NCBI GenBank assembly: GCA_965554225.1
Contig: CBEVZC010000001.1
Span: 9,419 to 73,418, forward strand
Source of the DNA: BMS3ABIN04 sp965554225
GTDB lineage: Bacteria; Bacteroidota; Ignavibacteria; Ignavibacteriales; Melioribacteraceae
Direction: 5' to 3'
Length of the DNA: 64,000 nt
The notes under the pieces were generated by a model. It was not told where the DNA came from, made no database searches, and saw only the letters and a program-made list of their open reading frames with translations. This document shows, piece by piece, positions 1-7,337 of the stretch (position 1 is the first letter of the stretch; the number at the start of each line of letters is the position of its first letter). Position numbers and translations under genes: made by a program.

Positions 1-524
1 ATCAGCAATCCTACAAAATCATACCTGCCTAAATCTCTTTTCTCAAATTCTTTTAACGCTGATGTGCTATTGTCTATAAACTTCCGGCTTATTGTTGATT
101 GACTTAAACCGAAGCTTTCTGCCATTGTTCTGCTCAATTCTCCATAATCTTTTTGACTCAAACCCAACAACACACTTTTTATCATTCTTTCATTTGGGCT
201 TTCTTGTTCTTTTAGTGATGAATAAGCATCGTTGTTTTCTGCCTTTTTTGTTATTGCATCAAAATAACGGGGAACTTTTATTTTAACTTTTTCATCTCCT
301 ACTTTTATGCTTCCCGGATTATAACCCCAGCGTGAATATCGTCTTTCTCCTTCCGGTTTATGCTTATAACGCTCTCCACATTTTTCTACTACTGATGACT
401 CCATTATATTATTTGCTACTATTTTCATTATCTCTGTGTAGTCTTGAAATAAACTTATCTGATAATCCAGCCTTTGTGATTCTAACCATTCAAGATTTTT
501 TTCACTATAATTTGTATCTTTCAT
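1..524 (-). CDS. IS256/mutator-type transposase, N-terminal part (runs off the left edge)
   Basis: Reading the complement from an ATG at 524 gives 174 codons with no stop up to the window edge, so the gene is cut by the window, not shown to be broken. The product begins MKDTNYSEKNLEWLESQ and carries the N-terminal hallmarks of IS256 transposases: a Tyr/Arg-rich RYSRWGYNPGSIKV stretch, then KIKVPRYFD, a helical SVLLGLSQKDYGELSRTMAESFG region, and the helix-turn-helix-like SQSTISRKF motif. It stops at YDFVGLL, just before where the first catalytic Asp (DG) of the DDE core is expected. A Shine-Dalgarno AAAGGAG lies just upstream of the ATG. Only the family assignment is inferred; the catalytic residues and the other end of the element are outside the window. 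Confidence 0.82.
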   Translation of the reverse strand, partial: MKDTNYSEKNLEWLESQRLDYQISLFQDYTEIMKIVANNIMESSVVEKCGERYKHKPEGERRYSRWGYNPGSIKVGDEKVKIKVPRYFDAITKKAENNDAYSSLKEQESPNERMIKSVLLGLSQKDYGELSRTMAESFGLSQSTISRKFIDNSTSALKEFEKRDLGRYDFVGLL

Positions 525-527
525 TTT

Positions 528-594
528 GAGACTCCTTTGTTTAGTGTTATTATTTTTTTGAATTAAATAAAATTACTAATTTCTTTGGAGTCTC
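528..594 (-). promoter_or_regulatory. Inverted repeat that can mask the transposase ribosome binding site
   Basis: On the transcript strand GAGACTCC (complement of 587-594) is followed about 50 nt later by GGAGTCTC (complement of 528-535), an exact 8-bp complement. The second arm contains the GGAG of the transposase Shine-Dalgarno. The upstream arm could be part of the terminal inverted repeat of the element. Such pairing is a known way for insertion sequences to block translation from read-through transcripts; that this one does so is inference. Confidence 0.45.
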
Positions 595-686
595 TCTTTT
601 TTTTATTCAATTTCAACTAGCTATGAATATACACCTAATTAAATTATGGACTTGTTTCCTTTTTTTATAAAATCTAAAAGGATGTT

Positions 687-932
687 GTGCATTATAGCTT
701 TATAGATCTGTTAGGAAATATCGGTGTTGCATTTATAATAGTTACATACTTGCTGCTCCAATTAAATAAGATAAATAGTAAAGGGCTTTTGTACTCTTCA
801 TTAAATGCGATGGGTGCATTTTTAGTAATCCTTTCACTGATTCAAAATTTTAATCTTTCAGCGTTTATAATTGAAGGATTCTGGCTTATTATAAGTCTTA
901 TCGGCTTGATTAGATTTCTCACTAAAAAGTAG
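687..932 (+). CDS. Small three-helix membrane protein (CBU_0592-like)
   Basis: An 81-residue hydrophobic protein starting at GTG 687, five bases after AAGGA (677-682). Three membrane segments can be seen at about residues 9-26, 34-55 and 57-78, separated by the short polar stretch QLNKINSKG. The pattern (LLGNIGVAFIIVTYLLLQ, SSLNAMGAFLVI, FWLIISLIGLIRF) resembles the CBU_0592 family of small membrane proteins of unknown role. It lies between the insertion sequence and the 1011 gene with no overlap to either. No function can be assigned; the coding call rests on the composition, the ribosome binding site and the family-like pattern. Confidence 0.7.
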   Translation: MHYSFIDLLGNIGVAFIIVTYLLLQLNKINSKGLLYSSLNAMGAFLVILSLIQNFNLSAFIIEGFWLIISLIGLIRFLTKK

Positions 933-1010
933 AGACAAAATACATGGGTGAGTTTTATAAATTATCATTATTTTCATAAGTTAAAAAAATAATTACGGAG
1001 TAAAATACAA

Positions 1011-1280
1011 ATGGCGGAAAATATACCTGTTGAGTTCGAAAATATTGGAGAATACAACCAAGCTGTTCTTCAACAACTTATAAATAACAATGCACTGCTT
1101 CATGTGCTTTTGGATATCGAAGTAAATAAATTAGCTCAAGATATGGTTAAAGATGAAATGGTAAGTGAGGATTATGACCTTGCTTTAAAAGAAAAACGAA
1201 ATGAATTAAAGATGCAGATTAATGAAAAGATCCGTGAGTATAAATTACATGCTCTGGCGGATATTAATTTAAAAAAGTGA
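1011..1280 (+). CDS. Small conserved-looking hypothetical protein
   Basis: An 89-residue, highly charged, predicted all-helical protein with no signal peptide or membrane segment. CGGAG at 996-1000 lies 10 bases before the ATG. It contains VLLDIEVNKLAQDMVKDEMVSEDYDLALKEKRNELKMQINEKIREYK, quoted here only as the visible region of helices from about residue 32 to 79. It ends 11 bases before the ymdB-like gene and is probably cotranscribed with it. I do not recognise a family. The acidic/basic alternation and length could fit a small cytosolic adaptor, but that is not evidence of function. Confidence 0.7.
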   Translation: MAENIPVEFENIGEYNQAVLQQLINNNALLHVLLDIEVNKLAQDMVKDEMVSEDYDLALKEKRNELKMQINEKIREYKLHALADINLKK

Positions 1281-1291
1281 GCTAATAATTT

Positions 1292-2092
1292 ATGATTATA
1301 AATATTTTATTTGTTGGTGATATTGTAGGTAAACCGGGACTTCAAATGGTCCAAACATGGTTACCAAGTTTAGCTAAAAAATATAAAGCGGATTTTATTA
1401 TTGCAAACGGAGAAAATTCAGCCGACGGAAAAGGTTGTACGGAAAAAGAAGGGAAAGCAATTTTTGCTTTGGATGTTGATGTGATAACGAGTGGTAATCA
1501 TATATGGGATAAGCGTCAATCGCAAGAATACTTAAAAACGGAAAATAGAATTTTACGTCCCTTAAACTATCCTAAAGGAACATACGGGAGAGGATTTATT
1601 ATTGCCGGATCGAAAAAAGGAAAAGTTGGTGTTCTGAATCTTCAAGGAAGAGCTTTTATGGCTCCGATAGATTGCCCGTTTAGAGCAGCAGATTGGGCAA
1701 TTAGCAGAATACAACAAGAAACAAAAGTTATTTTTGTTGATTTCCATGCCGAAGCAACAGCCGAAAAACTTGCCTTAGCAAATTATATAAAAGGCAAAGT
1801 AAGTGCAGTAATTGGAACCCATACGCACATACAAACAGCTGACGAAAGAATATTCCCTGAAGGAACTGCTTACCTAACTGATTCCGGAATGACGGGACCG
1901 TATGATTCGGTCATCGGAATGAAAACCGACGCTGCTATTAATAGGTTCCTGTATCAAACGCCGCAAAAATATCAATCTGCTACCGAAAATAACCATTTAT
2001 GCGGTGTAGCGCTAAAAGTTGAGACCGAAACAGGTCATGCTTTAGAAATTGAACGAATTTGTTTGCCTGAGTTTGAACGTAAAGTTGTTTAA
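1292..2092 (+). CDS. ymdB: YmdB-family metallophosphoesterase (TIGR00282)
   Basis: A 266-residue calcineurin-like phosphoesterase of the YmdB/TIGR00282 type, whose characterised members hydrolyse 2',3'-cyclic nucleotides. Metal-binding motifs are in the expected order: FVGDIVGKPG near the N-terminus, ANGENSADGKG, SGNHIWD, VDFHAEAT, and the paired histidines of GTHTHIQTADE, followed by the family-typical YLTDSGMTGPYDSVIGM. Length matches the family. The start ATG lies 11 bases after the preceding stop, with no strong Shine-Dalgarno, so translational coupling is likely. The DNA methyltransferase gene begins one base after its stop. Confidence 0.9.
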   Translation: MIINILFVGDIVGKPGLQMVQTWLPSLAKKYKADFIIANGENSADGKGCTEKEGKAIFALDVDVITSGNHIWDKRQSQEYLKTENRILRPLNYPKGTYGRGFIIAGSKKGKVGVLNLQGRAFMAPIDCPFRAADWAISRIQQETKVIFVDFHAEATAEKLALANYIKGKVSAVIGTHTHIQTADERIFPEGTAYLTDSGMTGPYDSVIGMKTDAAINRFLYQTPQKYQSATENNHLCGVALKVETETGHALEIERICLPEFERKVV

Positions 2093-2093
2093 A

Positions 2094-3086
2094 ATGTTAA
2101 ATTTTCCTTTACCCCGTTTAGATAAAGATAAATTGTTAAGAAGTTATCTAAGAAAATATTGCCGGCTTCAACCGGGAGATATTTGGGAGGATAAGCAATC
2201 AGGACATAAAGTAGGGTGCTTGGATGCAACGGATATCAAAGCTGTTCAAGAGTTCTGTAAATACGAAAAAGCTGTCCTTGCAATTCAAGATCCGCCTTAT
2301 AATTTGGTGGCATTTAAAAAACGAAATATTCAAAATTTTCTAAAGTGGTGTGAAAAGTGGGTGCAAACATCAGAAATGGTTCTTGCAGATAATTCCTCAT
2401 TATACATTTGGCTTGGAGCGGACCAAAAAAATAATTTAGAACCTTTTGCCGATTTTATTTTAATGATGAAGTCTTCTAATTTTGATGTTAGAAGTTTTAT
2501 TACAATGCGGAACCAGCGTGGTTACGGAACACAAAAAAATTGGATGTCGGTTAGACAGGAATTACTTTATTACATTAAAGGTAAGCCGACTTTTAATACC
2601 GAATACGTATATACCGATATTCCCAAAGTAGTAAAAGGTTATTTTAAAGAAATAAGCGGAAAGAAAACCGAAAATTTAGAAAGAAGTAAATCGGATAAAA
2701 TAAGAGCGGGAAATGTTTGGATTGATATTCAGCAGGTCTTTCACCTGATGGAAGAAAATGTTAACGGCTGCTTTGCTCAGAAACCGTTGAAAGCAATTGA
2801 GAGAATTATTAATGTATCCAGTAATAAGGATGATATTGTATTGGATTACTTTTCACATTCCGGTACTACGCTTTTAGGAAGCGAAAGACTAAACAGAATT
2901 TGTTATACTATTGATATAGAACCGATTTATTGTGAAATTTCTATTAGAAGAATTGAAAATTATCGCGAGAAAGGTAAGATCGGGTGGCAAAATTCAAATC
3001 CCTTTGCCGGAGAAATTGCGAAAGATAAAGATCTTAAATCATATTTGGAAAACAAATATGGAATTACTGTCCCGCAGAATTTATAA
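2094..3086 (+). CDS. Orphan DNA methyltransferase, beta class (N6-A or N4-C)
   Basis: A 330-residue DNA amino-methyltransferase of the N6_N4_Mtase type. The catalytic motif IV DPPYN (residues 66-70) comes before the SAM-binding motif I DYFSHSGTT (251-259), with the target-recognition region between, which is the beta-class order; DPPY favours adenine over cytosine. An upstream in-frame TTG at 2049 would lengthen the protein by 15 residues inside the ymdB-like gene, so ATG 2094, one base after that stop, is the better start. No restriction endonuclease or specificity gene is nearby: the neighbours are ymdB and folD, 17 bases downstream. An epigenetic or replication-related role is possible but unproved. 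Confidence 0.85.
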   Translation: MLNFPLPRLDKDKLLRSYLRKYCRLQPGDIWEDKQSGHKVGCLDATDIKAVQEFCKYEKAVLAIQDPPYNLVAFKKRNIQNFLKWCEKWVQTSEMVLADNSSLYIWLGADQKNNLEPFADFILMMKSSNFDVRSFITMRNQRGYGTQKNWMSVRQELLYYIKGKPTFNTEYVYTDIPKVVKGYFKEISGKKTENLERSKSDKIRAGNVWIDIQQVFHLMEENVNGCFAQKPLKAIERIINVSSNKDDIVLDYFSHSGTTLLGSERLNRICYTIDIEPIYCEISIRRIENYREKGKIGWQNSNPFAGEIAKDKDLKSYLENKYGITVPQNL

Positions 3087-3103
3087 AAGTTATAGAGTAA
3101 GAA

Positions 3104-3994
3104 ATGACAATTATTGATGGCAAAAAAGTTGCAGCTGATATTCGTGAAGAATTGAAAGAAAAAATATCCAAATTAAAATTCGAGCATAATAAAATTCCCG
3201 GATTGGTTGCTATACTCGTCGGCAGCAATCCCGCATCTCAAGTATATGTAAGGATGAAAAGTAAAGCCTGCGATGAAATTGGTATTTATTCGGTAGTAGA
3301 AAAACTTCCTTCACAAACGAGTAAAGAAGAGCTTTTAACAATTATTCAAAAATATAATAACGATGATAGATTTAACGGAATTTTAGTGCAGCTTCCTTTA
3401 CCGGTACATATAAATGAAGATAAAATAATTGAAGCTATTTTACCTTCAAAAGATGTTGACGGTTTTCACCCGATTAATATTGGTAAGCTAATGATTGGAC
3501 AGGATACATTTGAATCTTGTACACCGGCCGGAATAGTTGAGTTATTGAAAAGATACAAGATCGAGACAAAAGGAAAGCATGTAGTTGTTCTTGGGAGAAG
3601 CAATATTGTTGGTAAGCCTGTTGCAAATCTTTTACTCCAGAAAAAGGAAGGAGCTAATGCTGTTGTTACGGTTTGTCATTCCGCTGCAAAAAATTTAAAA
3701 GATTATACATTAACTGCCGATATTTTAATTGCCGCTATAGGCAGAGCAAATTTTGTTACGGCAGATATGGTAAAAGAAGGAGTTGTTATAATTGATGTCG
3801 GGATCAACAGAATTGAAGATGATTCGAGAAAAAGCGGTTATAGGTTGGTTGGTGATGTTGATTTTGAAAATGTTTCAAAAAAATCTTCTTATATTACACC
3901 TGTCCCGGGCGGTGTTGGTCCAATGACAATAGCAATGTTATTGCAGAATACATATAAATCATTTTTAAAAAGTAACAATTATAATCTGGTTTAA
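3104..3994 (+). CDS. folD: Bifunctional methylene-THF dehydrogenase / methenyl-THF cyclohydrolase FolD
   Basis: A 296-residue FolD that interconverts 5,10-methylene- and 10-formyl-tetrahydrofolate in the cytosol, supplying formyl groups used by PurN and PurH encoded later in the window. Family signatures are visible: IIDGKKVAADI at the start, YVRMKSKACDEIGI with the catalytic Lys, GILVQLPLP, DVDGFHPINIGKL, the nucleotide-binding VVLGRSNIVGKPVANLL, and PVPGGVGPMTIAMLL at the end. Length is normal. The gene lies between the methyltransferase and deoC, 3 bases before the latter, in the same operon. Confidence 0.95.
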   Translation: MTIIDGKKVAADIREELKEKISKLKFEHNKIPGLVAILVGSNPASQVYVRMKSKACDEIGIYSVVEKLPSQTSKEELLTIIQKYNNDDRFNGILVQLPLPVHINEDKIIEAILPSKDVDGFHPINIGKLMIGQDTFESCTPAGIVELLKRYKIETKGKHVVVLGRSNIVGKPVANLLLQKKEGANAVVTVCHSAAKNLKDYTLTADILIAAIGRANFVTADMVKEGVVIIDVGINRIEDDSRKSGYRLVGDVDFENVSKKSSYITPVPGGVGPMTIAMLLQNTYKSFLKSNNYNLV

Positions 3995-3997
3995 ATT

Positions 3998-4864
3998 ATG
4001 AATACATCAAGTATAGACAAAATTGTATCGCAGGTTTTTACGGAGAAAGCTCTGAGGGATTATTACAAAGTAGAAGAAACCTGTAATGGCTGGGAAAGGA
4101 ATGTTGTTGATCAGCCGACCGCTGTAAAAAATATTATTGAGAATGGCGCCGAAAGAATAGCCGCCGGCATTGGTGTTGGGGACGAGTTGTCTGACAGATC
4201 TATAGCTCGGATGATTGATCATACTTTACTAAAACCTGAAGCTACTCCCGATGATATTACTAAACTTTGCGGAGAAGCTAAACAGTATCATTTCGCATCG
4301 GTATGTATTAACCCGGGTTATGTCCCTAAATGTTCTAATCTACTCAAGAATACCGATGTTAAAGTTTGTACGGTGATCGGTTTCCCGTTAGGAGCCACAT
4401 CTACCGAGGCTAAAAGAGCCGAAGCCGAACAAGCTCTGCGTGACGGTGCCGAAGAAATTGATATGGTTATAAACATAGGGAGACTAAAAGCCGGTGAGTA
4501 CCAATATGTATTTCACGATATCAATCAAGTTGTGCTTGCCGCCAAACGTTTTGGGGCGGTTGCAAAAGTAATTATAGAAACAGCGCTTCTTACGGACGAA
4601 GAAAAAGTTAAAGCATGTTTAATAAGCAAGGAAGCAAAAGCGGATTTTGTGAAAACATCTACTGGGTTTAGTAAAGGCGGAGCAACTGCGGGAGATATTG
4701 CTCTTATGAAATATGTTGTAGGCAGTGCGGTGGGCGTTAAAGCGTCCGGTGGAGTACGATCGTTGGAAGATGCCGAATTAATGATTAAAAGTGGTGCAGA
4801 TAGAATTGGCGCCAGTGCAAGTGTTAAAATTGTTACCGGCGAGAAAGCTTCTAATGGTTATTGA
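3998..4864 (+). CDS. deoC: Deoxyribose-phosphate aldolase DeoC
   Basis: A 288-residue class I aldolase that splits 2-deoxyribose-5-phosphate to glyceraldehyde-3-phosphate and acetaldehyde. [12 protein letters not shown] starts the barrel; [39 protein letters not shown] (Schiff-base Lys of the VKTS motif) and [10 protein letters not shown] (second Lys) are all present. About 70 residues precede the conserved barrel start, longer than in short DeoC proteins, and resemble the helical N-terminal extension of some bacterial homologues. The last 11 bases overlap the start of the HicB-like gene. Confidence 0.94.
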   Translation: MNTSSIDKIVSQVFTEKALRDYYKVEETCNGWERNVVDQPTAVKNIIENGAERIAAGIGVGDELSDRSIARMIDHTLLKPEATPDDITKLCGEAKQYHFASVCINPGYVPKCSNLLKNTDVKVCTVIGFPLGATSTEAKRAEAEQALRDGAEEIDMVINIGRLKAGEYQYVFHDINQVVLAAKRFGAVAKVIIETALLTDEEKVKACLISKEAKADFVKTSTGFSKGGATAGDIALMKYVVGSAVGVKASGGVRSLEDAELMIKSGADRIGASASVKIVTGEKASNGY

Positions 4865-5087
4865 TTTAATAGTTCATAAAACCGATGATGGTTTTACTGC
4901 GGAAGTCCCTTCCCTCAAAGGATGTGAAACATGGGCGCACAAAGAGGACGAAGTTATTGAAAAAACAGTCGATTTAGTCAAATATTATTTAGCACTTTCG
5001 GATGAAACAAAAATTATTGTAGATAAAGCCAGAAAGTATTCTAATAAGATAGTTTATAAAATTATTTTTGATAAAAATAGTCAGTGA
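4854..5087 (+). CDS. Solitary HicB-like domain protein
   Basis: A 77-residue protein starting at ATG 4854, inside the last 11 bases of deoC. An earlier in-frame start at 4791 would only add sequence overlapping the conserved deoC end. The residues [18 protein letters not shown] and [18 protein letters not shown] match the beta-beta-alpha HicB antitoxin fold. No HicA-like toxin or C-terminal DNA-binding domain is seen. Its stop overlaps the GTG of the trmH-like gene (GTGA), so it is translated as part of a housekeeping operon rather than as a toxin-antitoxin pair. The family call is from pattern, the lack of a partner is seen directly. Confidence 0.7.
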   Translation: MVIDLIVHKTDDGFTAEVPSLKGCETWAHKEDEVIEKTVDLVKYYLALSDETKIIVDKARKYSNKIVYKIIFDKNSQ

Positions 5088-5674
5088 GAAAATTTAAAAC
5101 TGAAAAGCGTATTGCTAAGATTACAAAAGCTGTTAAATCCCGTCAGTTTTCCTTAAAAGTTGTATTGGAAAATATTCATGATCCGCACAATGTAAGCGCA
5201 ATATTCAGAACTTGCGATGCGGTTGGAGTTCCGAAAATTACTCTTCTTTATAACCGTGAAACATTTCCGAAGATCAGCAAAACATCTTCAGCCTCTTCTA
5301 AAAAATGGGTTGATTACGAAAAATACTATGATGTAAAAGAATGTTTTGATCAATTACATAAAGACGGTTATAAAATATATGCGTCTGCAATTAGTGAGAA
5401 TGCTAAAAATCTTTATGATTTGAATTTAACCGAAAAAGTTGCTGTTGTGATGGGGAATGAACATCGTGGAGTATCCGAGGAAGTAATGGATTTAGCGGAT
5501 GGGATACTTTTTATTCCTATGCGGGGAATGATTCAGAGCCTTAATGTTTCGGTTGCAGCAGCGGTTGTTCTATTTGAAGCCCAACGACAGAGAGCAGAAA
5601 AAGGAATGTACAATAACAGTGAGTTGGCCGAAAGCGATCTGGAAAAATTAATTGATGAATGGTGTGAGAAGTGA
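5084..5674 (+). CDS. trmH: TrmH-like tRNA 2'-O-methyltransferase (SpoU family)
   Basis: A 196-residue SPOUT methyltransferase, probably forming Gm18 in tRNA. The trefoil-knot motifs are visible: VLENIHDPHNVSAIFRTCDAVGV (motif 1 region, with the conserved N and R), VVMGNEHRGVSEEV (motif 2) and FIPMRGMIQSLNVSVAAAVVLFE (motif 3). Size agrees with TrmH proper rather than with the longer RlmB/TsnR types. GTG 5084 overlaps the previous stop and its own stop overlaps the GTG of aroA, so the three genes are coupled. Confidence 0.87.
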   Translation: MRKFKTEKRIAKITKAVKSRQFSLKVVLENIHDPHNVSAIFRTCDAVGVPKITLLYNRETFPKISKTSSASSKKWVDYEKYYDVKECFDQLHKDGYKIYASAISENAKNLYDLNLTEKVAVVMGNEHRGVSEEVMDLADGILFIPMRGMIQSLNVSVAAAVVLFEAQRQRAEKGMYNNSELAESDLEKLIDEWCEK

Positions 5675-6951
5675 AAGAGAACTTAAGTCATATTACTAAA
5701 GTAAAAGGAGACCTTTATCTTCCCGGCGATAAGTCAATTTCACATCGCTCAATAATGTTTTCGGCTTTAGCGGACGGGGAATCTGTAATAAATAATTGTT
5801 CAACATCGGAAGATGTAGAATCAACAATTAAGTGTTTTCGTCAGTTAGGCTCTACAATTAGTAGAAACTCAAATGAAATTTTAGTCTTGGGTAAAGGATA
5901 CAAGGGATTTAAAAAGCCCGAAAGAATTTTAGATGCCGGTAATTCGGGAACAACTGCGCGTTTGATAACCGGTATTCTTTCCGCACAAGATTTTTCCTCT
6001 ACTATTGTTGGCGATAAATCACTTTCCAAGAGACCAATGCGTAGAATTATTGATCCCCTAAAACAAATGGGTGCGGAAATATCGGCAAGCTCTCAAGATA
6101 CTTTACCTTTAATTATTAAACCTTCGGACTCACTTAGACCAATCGTATACAAGCTGCCTGTTCCCAGTGCACAGGTAAAAAGTTCAATACTGCTATCAGG
6201 CTTGCATTTAGATGAAGCAACAAAAGTAATTGAAAATATTCCTTCGAGAAATCATACTGAGAACATGTTGAATCTTCCAGTGACAAAAGATAATAACGAA
6301 AAGATTATAAGTGTTTCTATAAATAATTTTCCGGTACCGCAGAACTATTTTATTCCCTCCGATATTTCGTCCGCTGCATTTTTTATTGTTCTTACTCTTT
6401 TATTAAAGGATAGTAATATTGCAATAAAAAATGTTTCTCTTAATGAATCCAGGACAGGTATTCTTAGAGTTTTGGAATTTATGGGCGCTGAATTTGAAAT
6501 TAATAATGTCAATAACAGTGCTAACGAGTTTTACGGTGATTTAAATGTTAAAAGCAAAAATCTTGTTAATGTGGAAATTCCCGAAACTCTTATACCAAAT
6601 ATAATTGATGAAATACCAATTTTATCCATAGCCGGAATATTTGCGGAAGGAGAATTCACGATTAGAGGCGCTAAGGAACTTCGGTTTAAAGAGGCCGACC
6701 GAATAAAAGCGATGTGTGATAATTTTAATAAACTTGGACTTACAGTAGAGGAATACGAAGACGGTTTTACAGTAGGCGGAACAATTACAAGTAGTGATGT
6801 TTTATTTGAAAGTTTTGGAGACCATAGAATTGCTATGAGTTTTGCCGTTTTATCTTTATTGCTTAAGGATGGAGGCGCAGTTAATGATTTCGACTGCGTT
6901 AGAATTTCTAATCCGGATTTTATAGAACAATTAAACTCTATTATTGTTTAG
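5671..6951 (+). CDS. aroA: 3-phosphoshikimate 1-carboxyvinyltransferase (EPSP synthase) AroA
   Basis: A 426-residue EPSP synthase of the shikimate pathway, joining phosphoenolpyruvate to shikimate-3-phosphate. Substrate-binding motifs appear in order: LPGDKSISHRSIMFSALA, DAGNSGTTARL, SKRPMRRIIDPL, PVPSAQVKSSILLSGL, RFKEADRIKAM and GDHRIAMSFAV. Start is GTG 5671 overlapping the trmH stop (GTGA). It is the last gene of the left + strand run and converges on bshC across a palindrome-rich spacer. Confidence 0.95.
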   Translation: MKENLSHITKVKGDLYLPGDKSISHRSIMFSALADGESVINNCSTSEDVESTIKCFRQLGSTISRNSNEILVLGKGYKGFKKPERILDAGNSGTTARLITGILSAQDFSSTIVGDKSLSKRPMRRIIDPLKQMGAEISASSQDTLPLIIKPSDSLRPIVYKLPVPSAQVKSSILLSGLHLDEATKVIENIPSRNHTENMLNLPVTKDNNEKIISVSINNFPVPQNYFIPSDISSAAFFIVLTLLLKDSNIAIKNVSLNESRTGILRVLEFMGAEFEINNVNNSANEFYGDLNVKSKNLVNVEIPETLIPNIIDEIPILSIAGIFAEGEFTIRGAKELRFKEADRIKAMCDNFNKLGLTVEEYEDGFTVGGTITSSDVLFESFGDHRIAMSFAVLSLLLKDGGAVNDFDCVRISNPDFIEQLNSIIV

Positions 6952-7128
6952 TATCTAGTTGCTCTATAAAAACTCATAAATCAAAATAATAAAATAGAAT
7001 AAATACAAAGCAAGTGAGGAAATTTCATATTGATAAAAATGCAAGGAAATAACGATAAATACTAAAAACCCTTGCAAAAAAATAGTTCTAACTTAAATAA
7101 TTAATTTTTAAAAATAAATAATGACCTT

Positions 7129-7240
7129 ATAAAATTAACGTTAAGAAAATCAAAATTCTATACGTTAAGAAAAATATGCTGTTTGAACGAAGTGAGTTCA
7201 TATTTTTTAGTATAAAATATTGATTTTTAGTTAATTTTAT
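7129..7240. repeat. 112-bp imperfect palindrome between convergent genes
   Basis: The outer 11 bases ATAAAATTAAC (7129-7139) are exactly complementary to GTTAATTTTAT (7230-7240). Inside, both arms keep pairing with small indels (the AATC, TATAC and AAAAATATG blocks recur on both sides) down to a central TGAAC-loop-GTTCA hairpin followed by TATTTTTT. Left-arm segments also contain a direct repeat ACGTTAAGAAAA (starting 7138 and again 7162). This could be a small mobile palindrome or a bidirectional terminator for aroA and bshC. Confidence 0.6.
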
Positions 7241-7243
7241 GCA

Positions 7244-7286
7244 GTCTTGACTTTTTTGGTTCTTTTTGTGTCAAGACAAAAAGAAC
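7244..7286. terminator. Two overlapping alternative hairpins (possible terminator or repeat)
   Basis: GTCTTGAC (7244-7251) pairs exactly with GTCAAGAC (7270-7277). GTTCTTTTTGT (7259-7269) pairs exactly over 11 bp with ACAAAAAGAAC (7276-7286). The two stems share bases 7276-7277 and their loops interlock, so only one can form fully. The block lies just beyond the 112-bp palindrome. The remaining bases of the 386-bp spacer (6952-7128 and 7287-7337) are AT-rich with no gene seen. Confidence 0.5.
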
Positions 7287-7337
7287 ATTATGTTGAAATG
7301 AGTATTTTTTTAAGATACGACTAATTAGCAAAATTTG

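Noticed and set aside
2049..2093. Upstream TTG as the start of the DNA methyltransferase
   Set aside because: It would overlap the conserved end of the ymdB-like gene by 44 bases and lacks a ribosome binding site; ATG 2094 fits the spacing of the operon.
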